36,564 nucleotides of DNA from an uncultured Coriobacteriaceae bacterium (GTDB lineage Bacteria; Actinomycetota; Coriobacteriia; Coriobacteriales; Atopobiaceae), in contig UQWE01000002.1 of the NCBI GenBank assembly GCA_900544655.1, positions 1-36,564 of the forward strand. Reading direction: 5' to 3'. Every line of letters starts with the position of its first letter. Position 1 is the stretch's first letter. The notes under the pieces are model-generated. The model was not told where the DNA came from. It was given only the letters and a program-made list of their open reading frames with translations, and searched no databases. Of this stretch, positions 16,404 to 24,344 are shown in pieces. The position numbers and the translations under genes were made by a program.

Positions 16404-17396
16404 ATGGCCAACGATAATGTGATTCTTGGCATCAAGAACCTTAACAAGGAGTTCCGTCTTCGCGGCGACGGCCTCTTCGGCAAGCCTCAGACGCTTCATG
16501 CGCTGTCCGGTGTTTCGCTTGATGTCTATGAGGGTGAGACCCTCGGCATCATCGGCGAGTCCGGTTGTGGCAAGTCAACCCTCGGCCGCTGCATCGTTGG
16601 TCTCCATGAGCCCACGAGCGGCGAGATCATCTATAACGGCCAAGACATCTCCAAGCTTAAGGGTGCCGCGCGCAAGCCTGTGCACAAGGACCTCCAGATG
16701 ATCTTCCAGGACTCCTATTCGAGTCTTGACCCTCGCTTCACCGCAGCGGCTTCCATCGAGGAACCGATGGTCATCCATGGCATCGAGCCTGATGCCGCGA
16801 AGCGCCAGCAGAAGGTCCTCGACCTCATGAAGGAAGTCGGCCTCGACATCCAGCACCTGCAGCGCTACCCGCATGAGTTCTCCGGCGGCCAGCGTCAGCG
16901 CATCAACGTCGCTCGCGCCCTCTCGCTCGACCCGAAGATCATCGTGTGCGACGAGCCCGTCTCCGCGCTTGACGTGTCGATTCAGGCCCAGGTCCTGAAC
17001 CTCTTCCGTCGACTCCAGCGCGAGCGAGGCCTGACGTACATCTTCATCAGCCACGATCTGTCGGTGGTCAAGCACATCTCTGACCGCGTTGCCATCATGT
17101 ACCTCGGCCGCGTCATGGAGATCTCGCCTGCTCACAGCATCTATGAGAACCCGCTGCACCCCTACACGAAGGCTCTGCTCTCGGCCATTCCGCCCGAGAA
17201 TCCTTTCGAGCGTCACCCCGAGATGAAGCTTGAGGGCGAGATCCCCAGCCCGGTGGGCGAGCAGGTCGGCTGCCCGTTGGCCGGTCGTTGTCCCAACGCC
17301 ACGGAGCGCTGCCGCCACGAGCGTCCTGCGCTCATGGAGGTGGAGGACAATCATCGAGTCGCGTGCTTCCTCTACCACGATAAGGTCGCGGAGTAG
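16404..17396 (+). CDS. oppF: Oligopeptide ABC transporter ATPase 2
   Basis: A 330-residue ATP-binding subunit that pairs with OppD. Walker A is GESGCGKS (residues 51-58), the signature FSGGQRQR, Walker B IIVCDEPVSALD and H-loop FISHDLS. The C-terminal part has the oligopeptide-transporter tail CPLAGRCPNATERC. The start abuts the oppD stop, so translation is coupled. A terminator-like hairpin follows, after which the M20 and S10 peptidase genes continue on the same strand. Partial readthrough would give lower peptidase expression. Confidence 0.93.
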   Translation: MANDNVILGIKNLNKEFRLRGDGLFGKPQTLHALSGVSLDVYEGETLGIIGESGCGKSTLGRCIVGLHEPTSGEIIYNGQDISKLKGAARKPVHKDLQMIFQDSYSSLDPRFTAAASIEEPMVIHGIEPDAAKRQQKVLDLMKEVGLDIQHLQRYPHEFSGGQRQRINVARALSLDPKIIVCDEPVSALDVSIQAQVLNLFRRLQRERGLTYIFISHDLSVVKHISDRVAIMYLGRVMEISPAHSIYENPLHPYTKALLSAIPPENPFERHPEMKLEGEIPSPVGEQVGCPLAGRCPNATERCRHERPALMEVEDNHRVACFLYHDKVAE

Positions 17397-17408
17397 GTCT
17401 ATTATCTT

Positions 17409-17449
17409 GGGGCCAGTCGTTTCCGGCTGGTCCCTTTCTGTTTTGTTTG
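17409..17449 (+). terminator. Terminator or attenuator between oppF and the M20 gene
   Basis: GGGGCCAGTCG (17409-17419) pairs with CGGCTGGTCCC (17424-17434) around TTTC, 11 bp with two G-U, followed by T-rich TTTCTGTTTTGTTTG. The next gene starts only 70 bases later with no clear promoter, so partial readthrough is likely. A small GTGCCGG-GGA-CCGGCAC hairpin at 17478-17494 lies just before the next ribosome binding site. Confidence 0.7.
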
Positions 17450-17518
17450 CAAGTCTTGCGTTTGTCTAATGGCTGGTGTGCCGGGGACCGGCACGCCTTG
17501 AGGGAAGGCGGAACCGAA

Positions 17519-18781
17519 GTGTCGGTTACGAAGGAACAGCTTCACGAGGCTGTACTTGCTCACCAGGACGATCTGCTCAAGCTTTGTCAGCAGCTTATCC
17601 AGATCAAGAACCAGAGCCCGATTGATGACCAGGAGCCCGCTATCAAGTTCGTTCGCGACTACCTTGCCGAGCACGGCATCGAGTCCGAGCGCCTTATTGC
17701 GGACAGCGGCGAGGACTATCCTGTCGTCTATGCTCGCATTGGCTCCGAGGACGGCTTCCGCGTCGTTCTGAACGGTCACGTTGACGTCGTGCCCGTCGGC
17801 AATCTCGATGGCTGGGACTTCGATCCGTTCGGTGGCGAGATCCGCGATGGCAAGATGCTCGGCCGTGGTACCTCTGACATGAAGTGCGGTCTTGCGGTCC
17901 TGCTCTTCTCGATGGCCATGCTGAATGAGGCTGACGTTGACCTCAAGGGCGATATCCGCCTGCACGTCGTCTGCGATGAGGAGATTGCCGGCTCTGGCAC
18001 CAAGTGGTTCTGCGAGAACGGCTATGCCGACGGCGCTGATGCCGTCATGATTGGTGAGCCCACCGGCCACGACACGATTGAGATTGGCCAGAAGGGCATC
18101 CTCCACCTCACGTTCACCGCTCATGGCGTGCCCGGCCACGGCTCGACCGGCAACTACAAGGGCGATAACGCCATCAACAAGCTCGCTAAGGTCATTCCCT
18201 TCATCGACGAAATCACCGCTGTTCCCGGACACTATGACGAGTCCCAGACTCGCGCCGTCAAGAACTCGCGCACCATCGCCGAGCGCACGATCGGCACTCC
18301 TGGCGTCGGCAACGTCATCGACCACTGCTCCACCAACGTCGGCATCATCCAGGGTGGCGGCAAGATCAACCAGGTGCCGGACTTCGCCTCCTGCAGCGTC
18401 GACGTTCGCCTGCCGTATGGCTGCAAGCACGAGGAAGTCGTTGCCGCGGTTGATGCCCTGATCGCCAAGAGCGGCGTCGAGGGCGTCGAGGCCAGCTATA
18501 ACTGGATTGCCGAGGGCAACTACACCGACGACGAGTCCAAGCTGGTCACGAGCCTCAAGAAGAACATCGAGGACGTCTGGAACGAGGAGTGCCTGCCGGC
18601 TTACCAGTGGGCGAGCTCTGACGCCGCTCACTACCGCGCGCTCGGTGCCCCGACGATCCAGTTTGGCCCGGCCAACAACGAGGGCATCCACGGCTACAAC
18701 GAGGATGTCGACGTTATCGATATCGTTCACTCGGCGGAAATCTACATGCTGTCGCTCTGCGACATGCTGGGGGTGGAGTAA
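17519..18781 (+). CDS. M20-family metallopeptidase (ArgE/DapE/carboxypeptidase G2-like)
   Basis: A 420-residue di-zinc hydrolase of the M20 family, acting on peptides or N-acyl amino acids in the cytoplasm. Metal and catalytic residues are all present: His87 in NGHVDVVP, bridging Asp120 in GTSDMKCG, catalytic Glu154 with Glu155 in CDEEIAG, Glu180 in GEPTGHD and His391 in GIHGYNED. GTG 17519 is chosen because GGGAAGGCGG lies just upstream and the protein then starts at MSVTKEQLHEA. An ATG at 17447 would overlap the hairpins. It may be a di- or tripeptidase or a deacylase; the link to opp favours a peptide substrate. It abuts the S10 gene (TAAATG), so the two are translationally coupled. Confidence 0.88.
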   Translation: MSVTKEQLHEAVLAHQDDLLKLCQQLIQIKNQSPIDDQEPAIKFVRDYLAEHGIESERLIADSGEDYPVVYARIGSEDGFRVVLNGHVDVVPVGNLDGWDFDPFGGEIRDGKMLGRGTSDMKCGLAVLLFSMAMLNEADVDLKGDIRLHVVCDEEIAGSGTKWFCENGYADGADAVMIGEPTGHDTIEIGQKGILHLTFTAHGVPGHGSTGNYKGDNAINKLAKVIPFIDEITAVPGHYDESQTRAVKNSRTIAERTIGTPGVGNVIDHCSTNVGIIQGGGKINQVPDFASCSVDVRLPYGCKHEEVVAAVDALIAKSGVEGVEASYNWIAEGNYTDDESKLVTSLKKNIEDVWNEECLPAYQWASSDAAHYRALGAPTIQFGPANNEGIHGYNEDVDVIDIVHSAEIYMLSLCDMLGVE

Positions 18782-20269
18782 ATGACTGACGAGAAGTGCT
18801 GCTGCGGCACGGGCGCCGCGACCGATGTCAACGCCGTTCCCGAGGCGAAGCACACCGAGGGCCTGGTTTGGCAGTATGGCGACGAGCGCATCGAGTACGC
18901 CGCCGCCGCTGGTCACCTCGACATCTATGACCCCGCGCGCGTGCTCGAGGGCAAGATGTTCAATGTGAACTACGTTGCCTCCAGCGTTAACGGCGAGGCC
19001 GTGGACTCCTCCAAGCGCCCCGTGACGTTTGCCTACAACGGCGGCCCGGGCTCCGCGTCCGTGCCCATCAACTTTGGTGGCCTTGGCCCGAAGCGTGTCG
19101 TGAGCGAGGACGAGAAGTTCGCGAGCGCCTCCTATGAGGTCGTCGACAACCCCGGCACGCTCCTGCGCGAGACGGACCTCGTGTTCCTGGACGCTCTGGG
19201 CACCGGCTGGTCTTTCGTCGCTGATGGCTATGACAAGAAGCGCGTCTACGGCCTTGAGGAGGATGCCCGCACATTCTGCCGCGCCATCATTCGTTGGCTT
19301 GACGAGAACAACCGCTGGGACAGCCCCCTCTACATCTATGGCGAGTCCTACGGCACCATGCGCTCCTCCGTCCTTATGCGCTATCTCGGCGAGGCCGGCG
19401 TGCCGCTGGCCGGCGTCGTGATGCTCTCTGCGTACTTTGACTGGTCGCAGAACCTGCCGGGCAATGACCTGTACTACCTCGGCATGCTTCCGAGCTTCGC
19501 CTCGACGGCCCAGCACTTTGGCGTCACGGGCCAGGGCGTCGATGTCGACGAGTGGTTCGATGAGGCGAGCGAGTTCACTGCGAACGAGTATGCCCCGTCT
19601 CTCATGAAGGGCGACCGCATCGACCCGGAGGAGAAGCGTCGCATCGCCGAGAAGATGGAGCACTACATCGGTATCCCCGCGGACTTCCTGCTCGCTCACA
19701 ACAACCGCATCGAGCTCGAGGACTTCCGCGCGAACATCGTGCGCGACCGTGGCCTGATGTGTGGTCGTCTCGACATGCGCTACACCGAGACCATGACGCT
19801 GCCCGTGCAGCGCAACACCTTCTACTTCGCCTGCGAGGATCCGGCGTCCCACGCTCTCGAGAAGGTCTGGTACGGCGCGTTCCGTAGCTTCCTCCGCAGC
19901 ACGCTTGGTTACGTCAACCCCGCCGAGTACCGTCTGTCCGTCTGGAGCGAGATCGGTATCGGTTGGAACTGGGTCCACGACGAGCCCGGCATGGACGACA
20001 CCAAGACCGCCGCTCCCAACCTCGCGTTCGACATCGCCACGGCACTCCGTCGTAGCCCGACGACCAAGCTTGCCATCCTCGGTGGCCGCTATGACGCCGC
20101 GACTCCCTGGTGGAACATGGACCACACGATGTCGCAGCTGTTCCTTCCGGCAGAGCTCAAGAGCCGCATTACCTACCACCGCTATGGTTGCGGCCACATG
20201 GCGTATACCGATGTCCCGACCCTCATGCAGATGGTCGACGACATGCGCGAGTTCTACGCCGCGGAGTAG
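18782..20269 (+). CDS. S10-family serine carboxypeptidase, apparently cytoplasmic
   Basis: A 495-residue alpha/beta-hydrolase of peptidase family S10, which removes C-terminal residues from peptides. YNGGPGSAS (oxyanion region), Ser189 in GESYGTMRS, Asp438 in GRYDAATPW and His472 in CGHMAYTD form the catalytic set. Fungal and plant S10 enzymes are secreted and vacuolar, but this protein has no signal peptide or membrane segment. It begins with a short Cys cluster (EKCCCGTG) of unknown meaning. Translation is coupled to the M20 gene, and it is in the opp operon, so it most likely trims imported peptides from the C-terminus while PepC works from the N-terminus. Confidence 0.88.
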   Translation: MTDEKCCCGTGAATDVNAVPEAKHTEGLVWQYGDERIEYAAAAGHLDIYDPARVLEGKMFNVNYVASSVNGEAVDSSKRPVTFAYNGGPGSASVPINFGGLGPKRVVSEDEKFASASYEVVDNPGTLLRETDLVFLDALGTGWSFVADGYDKKRVYGLEEDARTFCRAIIRWLDENNRWDSPLYIYGESYGTMRSSVLMRYLGEAGVPLAGVVMLSAYFDWSQNLPGNDLYYLGMLPSFASTAQHFGVTGQGVDVDEWFDEASEFTANEYAPSLMKGDRIDPEEKRRIAEKMEHYIGIPADFLLAHNNRIELEDFRANIVRDRGLMCGRLDMRYTETMTLPVQRNTFYFACEDPASHALEKVWYGAFRSFLRSTLGYVNPAEYRLSVWSEIGIGWNWVHDEPGMDDTKTAAPNLAFDIATALRRSPTTKLAILGGRYDAATPWWNMDHTMSQLFLPAELKSRITYHRYGCGHMAYTDVPTLMQMVDDMREFYAAE

Positions 20270-20278
20270 GTTGCCCTT

Positions 20279-20986
20279 ATGGATGTGAGGACGCTAGGGA
20301 TCGTTCTGGTTATCGTGGCCCTTCTCGGCAGCGTTGCGGGGAGGCTCGTCAGGGGTCGTGCCGTCTCAAAGGCACAAGACCAATTCATGGCGGGGGACTT
20401 CGAGGGAATGATCAAGACCCTCGATGGCGCTGCGGCGAAGACGGGCCTTCCGCCGTTCAACCTCCACTACATGCGTCTCAACGGTTTTGAGGCAATGCAG
20501 GATGTCGAGGGCGAGAAGGCAGAGCTCAACGTGCTGTTGCGTATGCGCTGCACCGACGTGCAACGCCGGCTGGTGCTTGCTCGCGCGATGAACTTCTACG
20601 AGATGCAGAAGGATCGCGAGGGTGCTGAGCACGTGCTTGAGCTCATGGAGAGCTTCGAGGACAAGGATTTGCTCCGCGACGCGCGCCAGACGTTCGCCAT
20701 CGTGTTCAGGAACAGCTTCGCGTACATCGCCGAGATGGAGCACCAGCTTGCGGATGCGGAGCCAGACGAGAAGGCGAGGCTCAACTACTTCCTGTCTCTT
20801 CAGTACGAGAACAAGGGAGATGAGGTTCGAGCCAAGGAGCACCTCGATCGAGTGATGTCTGTGTTTGGCACCAGTTCCGAGGGCGCGGCGGCTTCCGATG
20901 AGGAGGCTCCAATGCCCGCTGACGAGCCGGCTGATTCCAGCGAGGACACCACCGCTGATGCGGATGATGTCTCGAGCGAGAAGTAG
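20279..20986 (+). CDS. Membrane-anchored helical-repeat protein, function unknown
   Basis: A 235-residue protein I do not recognise. Residues 5-25 form one hydrophobic helix (TLGIVLVIVALLGSVAG), followed by a positively charged RLVRGR, so the bulk should be cytoplasmic. Residues about 30-195 are alpha-helical with TPR-like spacing (FMAGDFEGMIKTLD, LARAMNFYEMQKDREGAE, YFLSLQYENKGDEVRAKEHL). The last 40 residues are acidic and rich in Asp, Glu, Ser and Ala, so probably disordered. It starts 9 bases after the S10 stop and is followed by a strong hairpin, so it is the last gene of the operon. The ribosome binding site (GGAG) is far from the ATG. A scaffold or tether for the peptidases is only a guess. 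Confidence 0.7.
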   Translation: MDVRTLGIVLVIVALLGSVAGRLVRGRAVSKAQDQFMAGDFEGMIKTLDGAAAKTGLPPFNLHYMRLNGFEAMQDVEGEKAELNVLLRMRCTDVQRRLVLARAMNFYEMQKDREGAEHVLELMESFEDKDLLRDARQTFAIVFRNSFAYIAEMEHQLADAEPDEKARLNYFLSLQYENKGDEVRAKEHLDRVMSVFGTSSEGAAASDEEAPMPADEPADSSEDTTADADDVSSEK

Positions 20987-21029
20987 GGTTCGGTTTGCGA
21001 GAGGACTAGAGGCCGACAGTCTCAAAGAC

Positions 21030-21068
21030 AGCAGGGGGGGGCGTGGCGAAGCCACGCCCCCCCCTGCT
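21030..21068 (+). terminator. Very strong G8/C8 hairpin ending the peptide-use operon
   Basis: A perfect 18-bp stem with a GAA loop: AGCAGGGGGGGGCGTGGC (21030-21047) with 21051-21068, followed by TGTTCGCGTTT. The T-run is poor, but the stem is exceptionally stable. It is 44 bases after the last gene of the operon. Confidence 0.7.
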
Positions 21069-21220
21069 TGTTCGCGTTTGCGCGTGTGTCGGGTGCGGGA
21101 CAATCGCAAGCGAAAGGTGTTTGTTCGCCGCATGCGGGCGGGATGAATAGCCATGGCGCGACGTTTTGCCTTTCGACGACACCGAATGGCTGACTCGTCA
21201 CTTGTGGACGAACGAGGCTC

Positions 21221-21332
21221 GCGCCGGCGAGTCGTTCCGGGCTTCGCTGGTCGGAAAAGGTCCGCTCGCGATTTAAGTGCGGGACGAAGTCCGCGCCGGC
21301 AAGGCCTTCCGGGTTCCGCGAGTCGGAAAAGG
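21221..21332. repeat. Two imperfect 40-bp direct repeats
   Basis: 21221-21260 and 21293-21332 both run from GCGCCGGC through TTCCGGG to TCGGAAAAGG and agree at about 33 of 40 positions, 72 bases apart. They lie in the non-coding 20987-21731 stretch (745 bases), which holds only the terminator at 21030, these repeats and the inverted-repeat element at 21385. Confidence 0.7.
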
Positions 21333-21384
21333 GCTTGGGAGGGGTTCGCGAAGAGGCTAACTGCAGCCTCGAGAGGGGAGCCTG

Positions 21385-21534
21385 ACAACGAATTTGAGAT
21401 TCTGCGGCTCGTATTTGACATTTGAGAGGCAGCAGGCAATCACCAACTGGGGTTTATCTGTGATAACCAGAGTGGCATATTCGATTTGAGGGCCAAAACG
21501 CCGATTTCCGGCCGCAAAATATCAAATTCGTTGT
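21385..21534. mobile_element. 150-bp element with 24-bp imperfect terminal inverted repeats (MITE-like)
   Basis: The left end (21385-21408) begins ACAACGAATTTGAGATTC and ends TGCGGC. The reverse complement of the right end (21511-21534) matches it at 22 of 24 positions. The interior has further ATTTGA words (21413, 21419, 21483). There is no coding sequence inside and no clear target-site duplication, so it may be a degenerate non-autonomous mobile element. It may instead be a regulatory structure upstream of the gene starting at 21732. The DNA here is visibly more AT-rich than its surroundings. Confidence 0.5.
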
Positions 21535-21731
21535 ACGCACGTTGGGGAGAAACCTCAAATCATGAGGTATACAGCCGTTTGGGAGATTGGTAAACAGACA
21601 TCCTCATTTGTCAGATTTCGGGCTTTGTGACGTGTGGCGCTTACACTCACCTCGACGGAGCGTCGCGCGGATGCTGCTTGATGGCGTGAGCGCATGCTCT
21701 GGCGCATCGGTCGCGCCCGAGGAGGCACCAC

Positions 21732-22826
21732 ATGGCAGACAAGGCGATACTGCTTGCTGGGAAGACGCTCGATGTCGTCATGCCGATGATTCGTTCGGGC
21801 AGGCTCCCCGCACGGCAGACCGACATCTGCCATCTCCCGCCGGAGCGCTGCGCCTCCCGGATGAGCGACCTTCTCTCGATCAATCTGGGTCAGCTCGCAA
21901 GTCTTGTTGAGGTCTCCGAGGACCATCCGCTCCGTGTCGCCGTAACAGGGGCCAGTCTCAGGCACCGCGTTCCCGGTTTTGAGTTCTCGACATTCCCGGA
22001 AGAGTTTCCGAAAGGGACGCTCTTGGAGATTGCGACGGGCATTTTGGTTCCGTCCTTCGAATGCTACTTCCTGCTTAAGGCACGCGACCTCTCGTTTGAA
22101 AAGCTCGTGCTTCTGGGCATCGAGCTCACCGGGCGATTCGCGCATGCGCGTATGGGTGACGCGTCTACTGCCTGCGAGTTCCTCGTGGATCCGGTGACGA
22201 CTTCCCGGGAGCTTTCGAACTATGTCAAGGAGTGCGCGGGCACGACGGGCTCGCGCCCCGCTCGTGCGGCGGTGCCTTGGGTTCTCGACAACGCGTATTC
22301 CCCGCGTGAGGCTGTGATCGCCCTTGAGCAATGCCTGCCGCCGAAGCGCGGGGGCCGCGGGTATCCGCGGCCGATTCTGAACGCGGAGATCTCCGTTCCT
22401 CCAAGCCTGCGACACCTTGTCGCTCGCGACACCTTCACGCCTGACGTCTATTGGCCGGAGTTGCTTGACGTGGAATATGATGGCGGCTATCACAACGAAG
22501 AGACCCAGGTGGAGAGGGACAAGGCTCGAGTCGCGGATATTCAGGCGATGGGAATCGCGGTCATCTCGGCGACAAAGCTCACGCTGTCCACTTGCGAGCG
22601 AGCCGAGTTGCTGGGGCGCCAGATCGGTTCGTGTCTTGCCAAGGGTATTGGTCGCCCGATGAGAAGGCGAAACGCAAGACTCGGCTCCCTCGAGCGCGTG
22701 TCGGAAAGGGCGGCGCTGCATGCGCGGCTCATGGATGCGGCGGGCTCCTCGCTGTCGCGGGGAAGCGCGCAAAGGGGTGCACCCTGGGGCTTTGTGGGCG
22801 ACGATGGCCAGGCGTGGTCGAGGTAG
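21732..22826 (+). CDS. Predicted PD-(D/E)XK / Vsr-like nuclease-domain protein
   Basis: A 364-residue protein. Residues about 186-290 resemble the DUF559/Vsr-like endonuclease-fold proteins common in actinobacteria: SPREAVIALEQCLPP, then PDVYWPELLDVEYDGGYHN, then VERDKARVADIQAMGIAVI. The candidate active site is Asp238, Glu248, Asp250 and His254, with Asp263 and Arg266 following. The N-terminal 180 residues match nothing I can name and could bind DNA or a partner. GAGGAGG precedes the ATG. It has no methyltransferase or toxin-antitoxin partner in the window. An AT-rich upstream stretch with inverted repeats suggests acquired DNA. A role in defence, repair or as an AbiEi-like regulator is open. 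Confidence 0.6.
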   Translation: MADKAILLAGKTLDVVMPMIRSGRLPARQTDICHLPPERCASRMSDLLSINLGQLASLVEVSEDHPLRVAVTGASLRHRVPGFEFSTFPEEFPKGTLLEIATGILVPSFECYFLLKARDLSFEKLVLLGIELTGRFAHARMGDASTACEFLVDPVTTSRELSNYVKECAGTTGSRPARAAVPWVLDNAYSPREAVIALEQCLPPKRGGRGYPRPILNAEISVPPSLRHLVARDTFTPDVYWPELLDVEYDGGYHNEETQVERDKARVADIQAMGIAVISATKLTLSTCERAELLGRQIGSCLAKGIGRPMRRRNARLGSLERVSERAALHARLMDAAGSSLSRGSAQRGAPWGFVGDDGQAWSR

Positions 22827-22841
22827 CGATGCTGCCACGGG

Positions 22842-22909
22842 CGCCCCGCGTGCGAACGCCCCGCGCGTCACGAGCGCCCCGCGTGCCACGGGCGTATCGC
22901 GCGTAGCTG
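22842..22909. repeat. GC-rich imperfect tandem repeat before the T-box promoter
   Basis: Three and a half units of 15-18 bases start CGCCCCGCG at 22842, 22857 and 22875, with a degenerate fourth at 22893 (CGTATCGCGCG). They lie between the nuclease gene and the -10 box of the pheST leader. Confidence 0.6.
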
Positions 22910-22918
22910 TGCTAGTAT
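22910..22918 (+). promoter_or_regulatory. Extended -10 promoter element of pheST
   Basis: TGC-TAGTAT is an extended -10 (TGn + hexamer) placed just before the T-box leader, predicting a start at about 22925. No -35 is seen in the very GC-rich upstream DNA, which fits an extended -10 promoter. Confidence 0.5.
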
Positions 22919-22924
22919 TTCACC

Positions 22925-23206
22925 CTAGGCAATGACGGAGAGGTTTGGCTGTCGCGTCGCCAGCGGATAAGAGATGGGGCCCACCGGCTGAGAGGCTCCT
23001 CCAAGGCTGACGGCCAGAGTTCACTCCACCAGCCGCGAGCTGAAAGCGCCATGCGTCAACGCGCGCGCAAGTAGGGGAGCCGTCCGCCCCACGAGACGGG
23101 GAGAAGAGCGGGTACGCCGGGCAGGACATCCGGCGGCCAAGCAAGGTGGTACCGCGGAGACTCATCCGCCCTTGCTCGCAAGAAGGCGAGCGAGGGCGGT
23201 TTTTTT
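22925..23206 (+). promoter_or_regulatory. T-box riboswitch controlling pheS-pheT
   Basis: A tRNA-sensing leader RNA. The T-box motif AAGGTGGTACCGCG is at 23143-23156. The antiterminator is textbook: AGCAAGG (23140-23146) pairs with CCTTGCT (23170-23176), GCGGA (23154-23158) with TCCGC (23165-23169), leaving the 7-base bulge TGGTACC whose TGGT can pair with the ACCA end of an uncharged tRNA. The competing terminator pairs 23166-23179 with 23186-23199 (14 bp, one G-U) and ends in seven T (23200-23206). Upstream Stem I is present but I could not place it base by base; TTC at 23020-23022 is one candidate Phe specifier codon. Uncharged tRNA-Phe should turn the genes on. It fills the 441-base gap before pheS. 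Confidence 0.9.
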
Positions 23207-23267
23207 GTCGCACACTCTTGCCAAGGAAGGCGGGCGCGAGCCCGCGAACGAAAGGGGCATGAAAGGC

Positions 23268-24344
23268 ATGACGATCATTGACGACCTCAAGGCCATCGAG
23301 GCCGAGGCGCACAAGGGCATCGGCGGCGTCGCCGACCTTGCCGAGCTTGACCGCGTTCGCGTCGCGGTGACGGGTAAGAAGGGTTCTCTCACCGGTGTCC
23401 TCCGCCAGATGGGCCAGCTCTCCCCGGAGGATCGTCCGAAGGTGGGCAAGCTCGCCAACGAGGTGCGCACCCGCATCGAGGCCGCCCTCGAGAAGCGCAG
23501 GCACGAGCTCGAGCACGCGGCTCTCGAGGCGCGCATCGCCGCCGACTCGGTTGACGTGACGCTTCCCGGTCGCGTCCCGTCCGTGGGCACGCAGCACCTC
23601 ATCTCGCAGATCATCGAGGAGATCGAGCAGATCTTCTGCGGCATGGGCTACACCGTCGAGGACGGCCCCTACATCGAGACCAGCTACTACAACTTCACCG
23701 CGCTTAACGCGCCGCTTGACCACCCGAGCCGTAGCGCCCGCGACACCTTCTATGTCGAGGACAACAACCCTGGCAGCCTCGATCACTCCGAGGTCCATGC
23801 CAACGGCGAGTCTGACATCCTCCTGCGCACGCAGACCTCTGGCGTCCAGGCTCACACGATGGAGGCCCAGGAGCCGCCCATCTACATGATCTGCCCAGGC
23901 ACCGTCTTCCGTCCCGACACGCCCGACGCGTGCCACCTCCCGCAGTTCAACCAGATCGAGGGTCTCGTCGTGGACGAGGGCATCACCTTCGGCGACCTCA
24001 AGGGAACCCTCGACTACTTCTGCCGCGAGATGTTTGGCAAGGACCGCGCCACGCGCTACCGTCCCCACTTCTTCCCGTTCACCGAGCCCTCCTGCGAGGT
24101 TGACGTGTCCTGCGGCGTTTGTGGTGGCAAGGGTTGCCGCTTCTGCAAGAACACCGGCTGGCTTGAGATCCTCGGCTGCGGCATGGTCGACCCGAACGTT
24201 CTCGACAACTGCGGCATCGACCACGAGAAGTACACCGGCTTCGCCTTCGGCATCGGCGCCGAGCGCGTTGCCGCCCTCCGCTACGACCTGCCTGACCTGC
24301 GCATGCTGATGACGGGAGATATGCGTTTCCTCTCCCAGTTCTAA
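23268..24344 (+). CDS. pheS: Phenylalanyl-tRNA synthetase alpha subunit
   Basis: A 358-residue catalytic subunit that charges tRNA-Phe as an alpha2-beta2 enzyme with PheT. An N-terminal coiled-coil tRNA-binding arm (residues about 5-85) is followed by the class II core: GYTVEDGPYIETSYYNF, ALNAPLDHPSR, FRPDTPDACHLPQFNQIEG (motif 2) and the C-terminal GIGAERVAALRY (motif 3). A Cys-rich insertion, CGVCGGKGCRFC, is known from other Gram-positive PheS proteins and may bind zinc. Two ATGs compete: 23259 has AAAGGGG only 1 base away, 23268 has it at 10 bases, so 23268 is preferred, though the earlier one cannot be excluded. It is controlled by the T-box directly upstream. Confidence 0.95.
   Translation: MTIIDDLKAIEAEAHKGIGGVADLAELDRVRVAVTGKKGSLTGVLRQMGQLSPEDRPKVGKLANEVRTRIEAALEKRRHELEHAALEARIAADSVDVTLPGRVPSVGTQHLISQIIEEIEQIFCGMGYTVEDGPYIETSYYNFTALNAPLDHPSRSARDTFYVEDNNPGSLDHSEVHANGESDILLRTQTSGVQAHTMEAQEPPIYMICPGTVFRPDTPDACHLPQFNQIEGLVVDEGITFGDLKGTLDYFCREMFGKDRATRYRPHFFPFTEPSCEVDVSCGVCGGKGCRFCKNTGWLEILGCGMVDPNVLDNCGIDHEKYTGFAFGIGAERVAALRYDLPDLRMLMTGDMRFLSQF

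Noticed and set aside
17402..20197. A 931-codon open frame on the minus strand opposite the M20 and S10 genes
   Set aside because: High GC with strong third-position bias opens long antisense frames. The product has no recognisable domain, and the plus-strand genes have complete catalytic motifs.
21153..21425. Small open frame of 90 codons in the repeat region
   Set aside because: Arg/Ser-rich composition, crosses both direct repeats and the inverted repeat, no ribosome binding site; unlikely to be a gene.
22925..23160. Structured stretch first considered as tRNA genes
   Set aside because: No cloverleaf with TTC/CCA ends fits; the T-box motif and its terminator explain the structure.
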